Shown here: positions 17,791 to 25,356 of the stretch, piece by piece
Layout: every line of letters begins with the position of its first letter
Position numbering within the stretch: position 1 is the stretch's first letter
Origin: Mesobacillus boroniphilus JCM 21738
GTDB lineage: Bacteria > Bacillota > Bacilli > Bacillales > Cytobacillaceae
Length of the DNA: 64,000 nucleotides
Assembly (NCBI RefSeq): GCF_000517385.1
Contig: NZ_BAUW01000009.1
Span: forward strand, 16,382 to 80,381
Direction: 5' to 3'
The notes under the pieces: generated by a model
What the model was told of the DNA's origin: nothing
What the model saw: only the letters and a program-made list of their open reading frames with translations
Database searches by the model: none
Position numbers and translations under genes: made by a program

Positions 17791-17873
17791 AAAAACCAAC
17801 ACCTCAGCCTAAGAGAAAGAAGTTTGCTAACGCCATTGGTCAAGCAGCTTCCAGAGTGCTTGTTTTTTTTTGA
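17787..17873 (+). CDS. 28-residue basic peptide, translationally coupled
   Basis: ATG overlaps the stop of the DUF4257 gene (ATGA) with GGGGAGG ten bases upstream. The product MKKPTPQPKRKKFANAIG continues to QAASRVLVFF: basic N-terminal half, then an amphipathic or hydrophobic end. The coupling and site argue it is translated; no homologue is known to me. Confidence 0.45.
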   Translation: MKKPTPQPKRKKFANAIGQAASRVLVFF

Positions 17874-17949
17874 TAAAAAAGAAGTTGGGAAACTTTTAAG
17901 CCTACCCCTTTCCCCCTAAACATCACCTTTCATTAATATAAATCCCTTT

Positions 17950-18417
17950 TTAAACCAAAATCGGAATATTGATTTTCAGTTCAGGTGTATCTTTCAAAGG
18001 ATTAAAGCTTCCTGGATACTCTTCCAGATGCTCTAATTCACTCTGCTTTAATGAATAGCCATTCTGTTTGATCCAAGCATACAATCCTGTATAAGCTTCC
18101 TGCACTGCTTTTCCCTTATACTCTGTACTGGCAAAAGCATAGGCCGAAACCGTAATAAGCTCCATTTTCTCAGGTATAACCGTCGTATCTTCAACTTCTA
18201 AAGCCAGATAATATGTAAAACCATTTTCGTTAATATGATAAGAAAGCCCAATAATGTTCTCTGGATTTACAGCGCTTTTTATTTCATTTTTCCTTTCAAG
18301 AAATCCCTTATGAAAGCTTTTGATTTCTCCCTTTGCTGCCTGTTCAAAAGTACCGATCCATTTAACCCCAATAGCCTTAAATGCTTCTTTATTGATGATC
18401 TTAGTTACCATTGTCAT
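17950..18417 (-). CDS. GyrI-like/AraC effector-binding domain protein
   Basis: 155 residues, stand-alone GyrI-like small-molecule-binding domain (two SHS2 modules): KIINKEAFKAIGVKWIGTF at the N-terminus and YAFASTEYKGKAVQEAYTGLYAWIKQNGY, ending ELEHLEEYPGSF. Such domains bind cationic or lipophilic compounds, either as regulators' ligand domains or as stand-alone hydrolases/sequestering proteins. No DNA-binding domain is present. Start at 18417 follows GGAGAGG. It is divergent from the PAP2 gene. Confidence 0.82.
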   Translation of the reverse strand: MTMVTKIINKEAFKAIGVKWIGTFEQAAKGEIKSFHKGFLERKNEIKSAVNPENIIGLSYHINENGFTYYLALEVEDTTVIPEKMELITVSAYAFASTEYKGKAVQEAYTGLYAWIKQNGYSLKQSELEHLEEYPGSFNPLKDTPELKINIPILV

Positions 18418-18488
18418 ATCCTCTCCTTTTTTTCGTACATTTTTCTAATCAGCCAGGGAAAAGTAAGACTAAAACATTGAGGAGAAAC

Positions 18489-19013
18489 ATGATGGATCTT
18501 AAACTTTTCAAGCTAATCAACAGACTTTCTGGCCGCTTTTCACCAGTGGATCAACTAATGATCCTTATTTCGAATCGTGTACGCTATGCTTATCTTTTGA
18601 TCATAGTATTGATGCTGTTCAAAAACCGGTTTAACAAAAAAATTGCTCTAGAAACGGGGATTGCGGTTACCATCAGCTTTCTTTCCCATTTCTTCATCCA
18701 TATATTTTATTTTAAACCTCGCCCCTTCATTAGACGACGTGTCGGAATCCTTATTCCGTCAAAAATAGATTCTTCCTTTCCCAGCAAGCATACAATGCTC
18801 GCTTTTGCGGCTTCTACCACTGTATTCATGTTTCACCGGACTCTCGGTACGATCATGATGTGGATGTCTGCGCTAACCGGCTTCTCCCGTGTCTGGGTTG
18901 GTCACCACTATCCATCAGATATCATCGGAAGCGCTTTTCTTGGTTCACTGACAAGTTTGGTGACACGAATCGTTTCATTTAGTAAATTCGGAAACAAACC
19001 TGAAGCCAACTAA
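18489..19013 (+). CDS. PAP2 family phosphatase (undecaprenyl-diphosphatase-like, BcrC type)
   Basis: 174 residues with the three PAP2 phosphatase motifs: KPRPFIRR, SFPSKHTMLAFA (a Lys replaces Gly of PSGH) and FSRVWVGHHYPSDIIG. Hydrophobic segments surround them, so catalysis is on the outer membrane face, probably dephosphorylation of undecaprenyl pyrophosphate for lipid-carrier recycling and bacitracin tolerance, as in BcrC. Start at ATG 18489 after GAGGAG; an upstream in-frame ATG lies inside the divergent gene's region. Monocistronic. Confidence 0.87.
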   Translation: MMDLKLFKLINRLSGRFSPVDQLMILISNRVRYAYLLIIVLMLFKNRFNKKIALETGIAVTISFLSHFFIHIFYFKPRPFIRRRVGILIPSKIDSSFPSKHTMLAFAASTTVFMFHRTLGTIMMWMSALTGFSRVWVGHHYPSDIIGSAFLGSLTSLVTRIVSFSKFGNKPEAN

Positions 19014-19025
19014 CGACCTTTTAAC

Positions 19026-19234
19026 TTGATGACGGACACTTTTTCGGGATTTCTTCTCTTTTCTGTCCGTCATGCCCTTGATGACGGACACTTTTCCGGG
19101 TTTTCCTCTTATTTCTGTCCGTCATGGCCTTGATGACGGACACTTTTCCGGGATTTCTTCTCTTTTCTGTCCGTCATAGCCTTGATGACGGACTCTTTTT
19201 CCTTTCCTTGCTTTCACTGATTTTTGTCCGTCAT
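19026..19234. repeat. Four tandem 52-bp inverted-repeat units (ATGACGGACA ... TGTCCGTCAT)
   Basis: TTGATGACGG starts at 19026, 19078, 19130 and 19182, an exact 52 bp period. Each unit has 10 bp arms ATGACGGACA and TGTCCGTCAT around a pyrimidine-rich centre (CTTTTTCGGGATTTCTTCTC). Units 1-3 are nearly identical in the centre; unit 4 has diverged and keeps the arms almost unchanged. Fills the gap between the PAP2 gene and the broken GNAT gene. No ORF is conserved through the copies. Confidence 0.88.
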
Positions 19235-19250
19235 ACCAGTAAACCTCAGC

Positions 19251-19689
19251 CTAAAGGGTGTAAGCAGCCAACTGCTCTCCCCATGGTGCTATTTCTGTCT
19301 CAACAAATCCGGCCCTCGTGTATGTAGCTCTAACCCTTCGTTCTCCTGATTATAGCCAATCATGATCATTGGGATTCCGTTCGTGTTCATTCTGTTAATC
19401 TCTTCAACTACTAATTTTACCGCAGCAGTCCCGTAACCTTTACCCTGATGCAGCTCATCGATCATTAATCGATAAATCCAATAATTATTGTCATCAGGGT
19501 CAATTCCATACATAGCGAAACCCACCATTGATCTGCGGCATAAATACCACTTGCTGTGAACTGATCAAGAAATTGGACTTCGGAGATGGAATACAAATTA
19601 GAAGCGACAAAGTTCATTTGCTCTTCCTTAACCTTTAACTGAATTGCGTCTTCCTAGTTATTTTTTGTAATCGGCTTTAAAGTCAACAT
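19251..19689 (-). pseudogene. Broken GNAT acetyltransferase (BltD/SpeG-like)
   Basis: Reading from ATG 19689 gives MLTLKPITKNN, then TAG at 19654-19656 where the family has Trp, then DAIQLKVKEEQMNFVASNLY and a frame break at about 19529 (one A short), then VGFAMYGIDPDDNNYWIYRL with the acetyl-CoA loop HQGKGYGTAA, a second break at about 19334 (one G short), and the C-terminus TYTRAGFVETEIAPWGEQ. Restored it would be about 146 residues, close to spermine/spermidine acetyltransferases. The nonsense codon makes this the best candidate in the window for a true pseudogene. Confidence 0.75.
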
Positions 19690-19762
19690 CCTAAAATTAC
19701 TCCTTTTTATCTATAAAAAATAAAAATCTTAACCGATGTTTTTGGTATTTACGTCCGCTTGT

Positions 19763-19942
19763 TTACGAGGCAACCTTTGATAAATACTCCCTCATTTTCT
19801 GCTCATATTCCATTGGATATGGATAACCCAAATTCTCCCCGATTTCTTGTGCCAGGCGGCTAAAAAGATTACAATCCCCATTTTTCGCTCTGTCTATTTC
19901 TATGCCTAATCCCCAATTTCCCGTTTTTCTACACTCAATCGC
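19763..19942 (-). pseudogene. C-terminal remnant, possibly of an aminoglycoside-adenylyltransferase-like enzyme
   Basis: Open frame without a start, directly after a TGA at 19943-19945. The text LFSRLAQEIGENLGYPYP followed by MEYEQKMREYLSKVAS resembles, from memory, the C-terminal helix pair of streptomycin/ANT(6)-like nucleotidyltransferases. It overlaps the end of the 41-residue ORF in another frame. The upstream two thirds of such a gene are absent. Assignment is tentative. Confidence 0.35.
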
Positions 19943-20031
19943 TCAACTTCTTTTTCCAAAAAATCAAGTCGTCGATGAATCCGGTAAATGATCGGTAAGT
20001 ATGCAATAATGACAATGATGAACCACCCCAT
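19906..20031 (-). CDS. 41-residue membrane-anchored peptide
   Basis: MGWFIIVIIAYLPIIYRIHR gives a single N-terminal transmembrane helix, then a charged amphipathic helix (LDFLEKEVERLSVEKRE). AAGGGGGAAAAA precedes the ATG. Such short anchored coiled peptides are common in Bacilli and unassigned. Its 3' part overlaps the nucleotidyltransferase-like remnant. Confidence 0.5.
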   Translation of the reverse strand: MGWFIIVIIAYLPIIYRIHRRLDFLEKEVERLSVEKREIGD

Positions 20032-20254
20032 TTTTTCCCCCTTAACCTTGCTGAATTTTGAGTCCTAGAACTTAATCTAAATAATTAATTCGTTTTTCTG
20101 TGCAGATATCCTTTAAATAATATGAATCTCAGGCTGACTGGCAAGGATTATTTGAGTTTGCATTCATTGTTTGCTACAGTTAAATTAAGGATACTTAAAC
20201 CTATCTAGATGTTGTTAAATAAATTGAGTAAATAGCCGGGGAGTGTACAAAAAA

Positions 20255-21088
20255 ATGGAATCAACTTTTAACCAAAGAGATGAAGTGACCGATTTCATCC
20301 AATCCAACAGGGAACTTTTTGAACAACACTTGTTATCAGAAGCGGTGAATGTCGCTTCGAAGATTAATGAGATTCTCCAAAAAGGGAATATTGACCTTTT
20401 AAAAAACGCTGAAATCTTAATTGTTTACATAGTGGAGCAGCAAGAAGAGAATCTGGTTGCTTTTGCTGAACAAGAAGGGATTGCCTGGGCAGAACATTCG
20501 TTAACTGTTGCTTTCAAGCTGGAATGGATTCAGGCGATCCGCAGAACTTTGTGGCATTTCCTAAACAAATATGATCAAATGTATAACCGATTTTCTGACC
20601 GCGAGGAATTCTTCAAACTTGAAAAAAAGATCAATGACCGAGTTGACCAATTCCTGAATACCTTCTTCCTGACTTATACGAAGTACAAAGATGAGCTGCT
20701 TAACTCGCAGAGAAAATTGGTTGAACACTTATCGGTCCCAATTATCCCAGTCAGCGGTTCCGTTGCCGTACTTCCTCTAATCGGCATGATGGATGACTAC
20801 AGAATGCAGATTATCGAAGAGAAGGTCCTGATGGATATTTCAAAACTAAAGGTCCAAACATTGATTATGGATCTTTCGGGAATTGCAGACATGGAAATGG
20901 ACGTCATCTCCCATTTCCAAAAAGTTTTGAGCGGCGTTTCGATGATGGGTTCAAACGCCGTCATTACCGGAATGCGTCCTGAGCTTGTAAGAAAAATGAT
21001 TCATGCAGGAATCACTTTTAAGGCAGAAACCAAAGGTACGTTACAGCAAACACTGAGGTCCTATTTGGATAAAGAAGTTACGAAATAA
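20255..21088 (+). CDS. RsbR-family STAS domain protein
   Basis: 277 residues from ATG 20255 (GGGGAG 11 bp upstream; the GTG at 20243 overlaps that site). N-terminal helical, globin-like RsbR sensor region, then a linker helix, then the C-terminal STAS domain beginning SVPIIPVSGSVAVLPLIGMM and ending TFKAETKGTLQQTLRSYL. RsbR paralogues build the stressosome with RsbS and release RsbT to activate SigB. No rsbS, rsbT or other Rsb gene is adjacent. In the STAS core the segment LIMDLSGIADMEMDV lacks the usual conserved phosphorylatable Thr/Ser in DLSG-x-x-T position, so phosphorylation is uncertain. Confidence 0.83.
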   Translation: MESTFNQRDEVTDFIQSNRELFEQHLLSEAVNVASKINEILQKGNIDLLKNAEILIVYIVEQQEENLVAFAEQEGIAWAEHSLTVAFKLEWIQAIRRTLWHFLNKYDQMYNRFSDREEFFKLEKKINDRVDQFLNTFFLTYTKYKDELLNSQRKLVEHLSVPIIPVSGSVAVLPLIGMMDDYRMQIIEEKVLMDISKLKVQTLIMDLSGIADMEMDVISHFQKVLSGVSMMGSNAVITGMRPELVRKMIHAGITFKAETKGTLQQTLRSYLDKEVTK

Positions 21089-21096
21089 TTTAGCAA

Positions 21097-21123
21097 AAGC
21101 CCCTAGTCTAATTCTAGGGGCTT
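21097..21123 (+). terminator. Terminator after the RsbR-like gene
   Basis: AAGCCCCTAG-tctaatt-CTAGGGGCTT followed by TCC; preceded by A-rich sequence, so it could act on both strands. Confidence 0.7.
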
Positions 21124-21179
21124 TCCTCCCGGCTTTAACATGAGCTTGCTCATTAATATCCCGAATGATTTTACCGTAC

Positions 21180-24100
21180 TTATATTTGCAAAATTTCGCG
21201 GATATCTTCCTCTGTCAAGGAAGCTGAGCTTTTTTCTTCAATAATTTCTTCGATCACATTCCGCTTTTTATCCTGCAGATCGTTCATCTTCTCTTCAATT
21301 GTCCCGCTGGCAATCAATTTAATAACCTGGACTTTATTTTTCTGTCCCATTCGGTGGGCTCGGTCTGCGGCCTGCTCCTCTACGGCCGGATTCCACCATA
21401 AATCGTAAAGGATGACTGTGTCTGCTCCTGTTAAGTTTAAGCCGGTGCCCCCTGCTTTCAGGGAAATCAGGAAAAAGTCCCGTTCTCCGGCGTTAAACTT
21501 TTCGCAGGTTTCTACTCGATCCTGAGGAGGTGTTTGTCCGTCCAGGTAGAAGAATGGAATCCCCTCGTATGCTAAGTCCCTGCCGATCAAGTCGAGCATT
21601 TTCGTGAACTGTGAAAATATAAGTACCCTTCTTCCGGCAAACCTGGACTCCTCGATTATTTGTTTCAACTGTTCAAATTTAGCCGATGTTCCCTTATATC
21701 CATCCACAAACAAGGCGGGATGGCAGCATATTTGCCTTAATCGCGTCAGGCCAGCAAGGATTTTGATCCGGTTTTTCCTTATCGTATTCTTATCCAGCTG
21801 CTTTAAGGTTTGATGGCGAAGCTTTGCCAGGTATGCCGCATAAAGCTTTTTCTGTTCAGGCAGCAGTTCAACTCTATCGATTGATTCAATTTTCTCTGGC
21901 AGTTCCCCAAGCACTTCTTCCTTTACCCGTCGCAGTAAAAATGGCCGAATCCTGCGGGCAATCGTCTTGCTTGTCAGGTTGCTGTATTCCTTCAACCCTT
22001 GGAATAACTCAGGAAATACCACCCGGAAAATAGACCATAATTCCTCGATCGAGTTTTCAATCGGCGTACCGGTCAACGCGAACCGGTGATCTGCCTGTAT
22101 GTTCATCACTGCTTTTGCCGTTTGAGTCAACGGATTTTTGAACGCCTGTGCTTCATCGAAAAAGACAGTATGAAAATTATTTTTTTCGTATAGGTGAATA
22201 TCCCTCCGCAGGAGAATGTAGGAAGTAATAACAACATCAATACCCGAAACATCCTTTAACAGCTTGGAACGCTCCTCTTTATTGCCATCGATGATTACTG
22301 CCTGAATTTCAGGAGTGAATTTCAAAAATTCACTGAGCCAGTTATATACCAGGGATGATGGACAAACAATCAGGACGGATTGATTTCTCTTCCTTACATG
22401 TGATAGTTCTGAAGCAATATAGGTGATACTTTGAAGTGTTTTACCAAGACCCATATCATCTGCCAGGATTCCGCCAAATCCGTAACTTGCAAGAGTTTTC
22501 ATCCATTGGAAACCATGTTTCTGGTATTCATGTAAAATTGGCTCCAATTTATCAGGGACATCGAACTTAACTTTTCCGGGGGTGCTGATTTCATCCATAA
22601 AATCACGAAAAGAATCCTCTAATTGCAGTATGGATCCATCCTCGAATGATTCTAGCATTTGCATACCACGAACAATCGGGATATTTAACCCTTTTTCCAA
22701 ATCTTCATCCTGGATTGGCCCTGCCTTCAAGAAACGCTGGATTTCTTCCCATTCCCTCGTTTCCAGAGACATCAATGCCCCGTTGCTTAAACGATAATAT
22801 TTCCGTTTTTCCTCAAGAGCTTCAAGGATTTCCCTGATATGTTTTTCAGGAATCCCATCCATTTCAAATTTGAATTCAAGCCAGTTTGTCCGCTCTTTTT
22901 TCACCTTGACACGTATTTGCGGCCGGGCCGGCTCCCTGAAAATCCGATTCCTAACGGCTGTTGTAGCGTATATATGAACAAGCTTTTGCAGCTTTGGCAT
23001 GACATGATACAGAAATTCATATTCAAGCTCTTCATTATACAAAAAATAACCGCCATCCGTTTTCGCGAAAGAACCTTCATCCAGCAACTCAAGGATTTGG
23101 TCCTCCTTGGCCATGTCCCTGATTAACAGCGAATTCACTTTCGGTTCCCTCTCCTCGAGCGGATTGAAAAGAATTTTTCCATATTGGAATTCGATTCCTG
23201 CCAGTAATCGGTTATTCACCCGATCAAGATACAGCATTGCAATCAACGGCTCAGTTAGAAATTGCTTTGTTATGTCGCCATCTATTTGGACTTTCCCAAT
23301 ATGGCGCAGGCCTGGTACCACTTTTTCCACAAAGAAGCCCATCTGGTCCTGTAAAATCGGTATGCTATCTGTTTTTGATTGCGCAAGCATATTTCTCAGT
23401 TCAAATAATCTGCTGCAATCCTCGGTGCTGAGCTGGATCAACTGGGTTTTCAACCAAACGAGGTCATATTTATGAAGAACAATCAGATCGGAGATTCCAG
23501 CAATTTTTAACGTATAATCTTTCTCAGTGAGCTTTTCAAAATTGAACAAAAGCGGAAGCCTTTTTTTCGAAACAGAAAACCTCCCGGTAACCTCGCCAGC
23601 CTCAATTAATTTAACATCCGTAGCCTTTTCCAGCAGCGGCACTAACAGATGCCAAAAAGATGGCGGAATTATCAATATGGAGTAGTCATTCTCATCTTTC
23701 AACGATAACTCTGAGTCCTGGACGATTTCGATAAGCTTTTTGATGATAGAGTCGATATCGTTTTGAAAACAATGAAGCTTTGGGTTATAGGTGAACAAGT
23801 CAGAAAGCAATGCAGTCTCCCGGTTCGCCACACTCTTCAGAAATCCCGAAATATCCTCGATTATGATTGGACCAATGCTCATCGAGACACCCAGCATCAT
23901 TTGCTGATCACTTGCTTCAACCGTTTTGATATTGAACTGGGTATTCAGTACCTTTCTGTTTTCAAAATGGAGCTGATGGCCGCTTGTCCTTCGAGGTTCT
24001 TCACTGAAAATGTTCAGCACTCCTTCTGCGAGCCCATTTCCAGGCCAATCATTATTTTTTATCGCATTTGATGCCCCCTGCTTTTGCTCATCCAAAATAG

Positions 24101-24362
24101 CGAGCAATACTGCGGCCACATGCTGGCACTCATGTTTGACAGACGCAAGCTTTGGACATTTGCACTCAGTTGTGAAACGGCCGTCCCCATTACTGGTGAC
24201 AGTGACATGAAATACATCTGTCCCTGTCACAGTTGCAATCACCCGTTGCTCATTGAAGTCAGTAAACTCAACTTTTCCCGCACGGTAAAACGCATCCCCA
24301 CGCTTGAAGGAAACAGTTCCGCATATATCTTTGATGACTTTTTGATTTAGTTTTATATCCAT
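21180..24362 (-). CDS. SWIM zinc-finger SNF2-family helicase
   Basis: 1060 residues from ATG 24362 (CGAGGAGGGAGCAG upstream). N-terminal SWIM zinc finger C-x-C...C-x-H in ECKCPKLASVKHECQHVA, a long bacterial-SNF2 insert domain, then the Swi2/Snf2 ATPase: Walker A ADDMGLGKTLQ, DEAQ box FFDEAQAFKNP, LTGTPIENS, and the C-terminal RecA lobe with FSQFTKMLDLIG, LISLKAGGTGLNLTGAD and DRAHRMGQ. It is a DNA-dependent translocase of the RapA/YwqA-related bacterial SNF2 group; its role may be recycling RNA polymerase or DNA repair. Monocistronic, terminator at 24443. Confidence 0.92.
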   Translation of the reverse strand: MDIKLNQKVIKDICGTVSFKRGDAFYRAGKVEFTDFNEQRVIATVTGTDVFHVTVTSNGDGRFTTECKCPKLASVKHECQHVAAVLLAILDEQKQGASNAIKNNDWPGNGLAEGVLNIFSEEPRRTSGHQLHFENRKVLNTQFNIKTVEASDQQMMLGVSMSIGPIIIEDISGFLKSVANRETALLSDLFTYNPKLHCFQNDIDSIIKKLIEIVQDSELSLKDENDYSILIIPPSFWHLLVPLLEKATDVKLIEAGEVTGRFSVSKKRLPLLFNFEKLTEKDYTLKIAGISDLIVLHKYDLVWLKTQLIQLSTEDCSRLFELRNMLAQSKTDSIPILQDQMGFFVEKVVPGLRHIGKVQIDGDITKQFLTEPLIAMLYLDRVNNRLLAGIEFQYGKILFNPLEEREPKVNSLLIRDMAKEDQILELLDEGSFAKTDGGYFLYNEELEYEFLYHVMPKLQKLVHIYATTAVRNRIFREPARPQIRVKVKKERTNWLEFKFEMDGIPEKHIREILEALEEKRKYYRLSNGALMSLETREWEEIQRFLKAGPIQDEDLEKGLNIPIVRGMQMLESFEDGSILQLEDSFRDFMDEISTPGKVKFDVPDKLEPILHEYQKHGFQWMKTLASYGFGGILADDMGLGKTLQSITYIASELSHVRKRNQSVLIVCPSSLVYNWLSEFLKFTPEIQAVIIDGNKEERSKLLKDVSGIDVVITSYILLRRDIHLYEKNNFHTVFFDEAQAFKNPLTQTAKAVMNIQADHRFALTGTPIENSIEELWSIFRVVFPELFQGLKEYSNLTSKTIARRIRPFLLRRVKEEVLGELPEKIESIDRVELLPEQKKLYAAYLAKLRHQTLKQLDKNTIRKNRIKILAGLTRLRQICCHPALFVDGYKGTSAKFEQLKQIIEESRFAGRRVLIFSQFTKMLDLIGRDLAYEGIPFFYLDGQTPPQDRVETCEKFNAGERDFFLISLKAGGTGLNLTGADTVILYDLWWNPAVEEQAADRAHRMGQKNKVQVIKLIASGTIEEKMNDLQDKKRNVIEEIIEEKSSASLTEEDIREILQI

Positions 24363-24442
24363 GCTCTGCTCCCTCCTCGAAGATGCATTAATCAATATTT
24401 ATTAGTGTAGACTTTATCTGCTCATTTGTTAAGCAGGAATGC

Positions 24443-24472
24443 AAAGAGCATGGAGAATTCTCCATGCTCTTT
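24443..24472. terminator. Perfect palindromic hairpin between SNF2 and ArsR genes
   Basis: AAAGAGCATGGAGAA-TTCTCCATGCTCTTT: a 15 bp perfect stem with A and U tracts, the terminator of the ArsR operon on the minus strand. Confidence 0.85.
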
Positions 24473-24488
24473 AAAAAAGGAATGCAAG

Positions 24489-24815
24489 CTATTCATCATT
24501 AGATTCTACATAATTTTTAAGTACTGATAGTTTTTTATCCCAATATACCTCGAAAAACGAAAGCCATTCCTGCAATTCCTGAAGCGGTTCTGGCTGTAAT
24601 GTATATCGAGTTTCACGTCCAATTCTTTTACTCGATACCAGACCTGCTTCAGATAACACAAATAAGTGCTTATTAATGGCCGTCCTGGTGATCGGAAATT
24701 CTTCGGTTATGGATGCAACCGGCATCTCCTTGTCTGCGAGCAGCTTCAGGATTTTTCGTCTATTTGGATCCGCGACTGCCTGGAACACATCATGTCTCGC
24801 TGCAGTAGATGGCAT
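24489..24815 (-). CDS. ArsR-family transcriptional regulator
   Basis: 108 residues with a winged HTH: VFQAVADPNRRKILKLLAD, then the recognition helix region ITRTAINKHLFVLSEAGLV and the wing RETRYTLQPEPL. No metal-binding cysteine motif is present, as expected for SmtB/ArsR relatives that pair with SRPBCC genes. The start at 24815 is served by GAGGGTTAAC inside the end of the SRPBCC gene, one base after its stop. A longer in-frame ATG (24908) lies within the SRPBCC coding region and is rejected. Two palindromic sites upstream of the operon are the likely operators. Confidence 0.88.
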   Translation of the reverse strand: MPSTAARHDVFQAVADPNRRKILKLLADKEMPVASITEEFPITRTAINKHLFVLSEAGLVSSKRIGRETRYTLQPEPLQELQEWLSFFEVYWDKKLSVLKNYVESNDE

Positions 24816-24816
24816 G

Positions 24817-25234
24817 TTAACCCTCGATGTAGGATGGAAGTGCTTCGTTAATGATTTTATCCCAGCCATTATCCATGATTCCCTGGATAACAGTATGAGG
24901 CTGACCAAATTCCGTAACCTTATCAGGATCCCAACCTGAGTGAATTAAGGTGAACTCTGTCTTCCCTTCCAGCTCCTTCAGTTCAAACACAAGGTGCCAT
25001 TCCTTCCCCCAATCAAAGCCGAGACGATTCGGTGGATCCAATTCTGTCACTTTGCATGGTGAGTCACCAAATGGACCTGCGTGGAGAATGAATTCCTTAC
25101 CAACTTCGGCTTCAAATGTATTTGGCATCCACCAGGCTTCAATTCCTTCTGATGTTGCGACTGCTTTCCATACTTTTTCAATAGGAAGGCGCATTTAAAG
25201 CGATAGTTTTACGAATTTCTCTTTGTGTATCCAT
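24817..25234 (-). CDS. SRPBCC (AHSA1/START-like) protein, one-base insertion near the N-terminus
   Basis: From ATG 25234 (GGAGGC upstream) the frame reads MDTQREIRKTIALNAP and then stops. Removing one base near 25193 joins it to PIEKVWKAVATSEGIEAWW and the rest of the domain, ending LPSYIEG, about 138 residues. AHSA1/SRPBCC proteins have a helix-grip fold with a hydrophobic pocket. Gene order SRPBCC-ArsR in one transcript is a widespread pair; the ligand is unknown. Confidence 0.85.
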
Positions 25235-25257
25235 ATTTTTAGCCTCCATTATCTAAT

Positions 25258-25274
25258 AACACTATTTGGTGTCA
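25258..25274. promoter_or_regulatory. Putative ArsR operator, copy 1
   Basis: AACACTATTTGGTGTCA: dyad ACAC-N6-GTGT. It is repeated 31 bp away (copy 2). It lies 24 bp upstream of the SRPBCC start codon. Confidence 0.65.
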
Positions 25275-25288
25275 CTTTATAAATTTAT

Positions 25289-25305
25289 AACACCTTTTAG
25301 TGTCA
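25289..25305. promoter_or_regulatory. Putative ArsR operator, copy 2
   Basis: AACACCTTTTAGTGTCA: same dyad as copy 1, displaced by 31 bp, three helical turns, so two dimers would bind the same face of the DNA. Confidence 0.65.
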
Positions 25306-25356
25306 TGTTAACAAAATGAACCAGGCACAAAGTATAGTACCTGGTCCACTTTTAAA

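Noticed and set aside
19026..19234. CRISPR array
   Set aside because: Repeat and 'spacer' are both conserved between copies, the arms are inverted repeats, and no cas gene is present.
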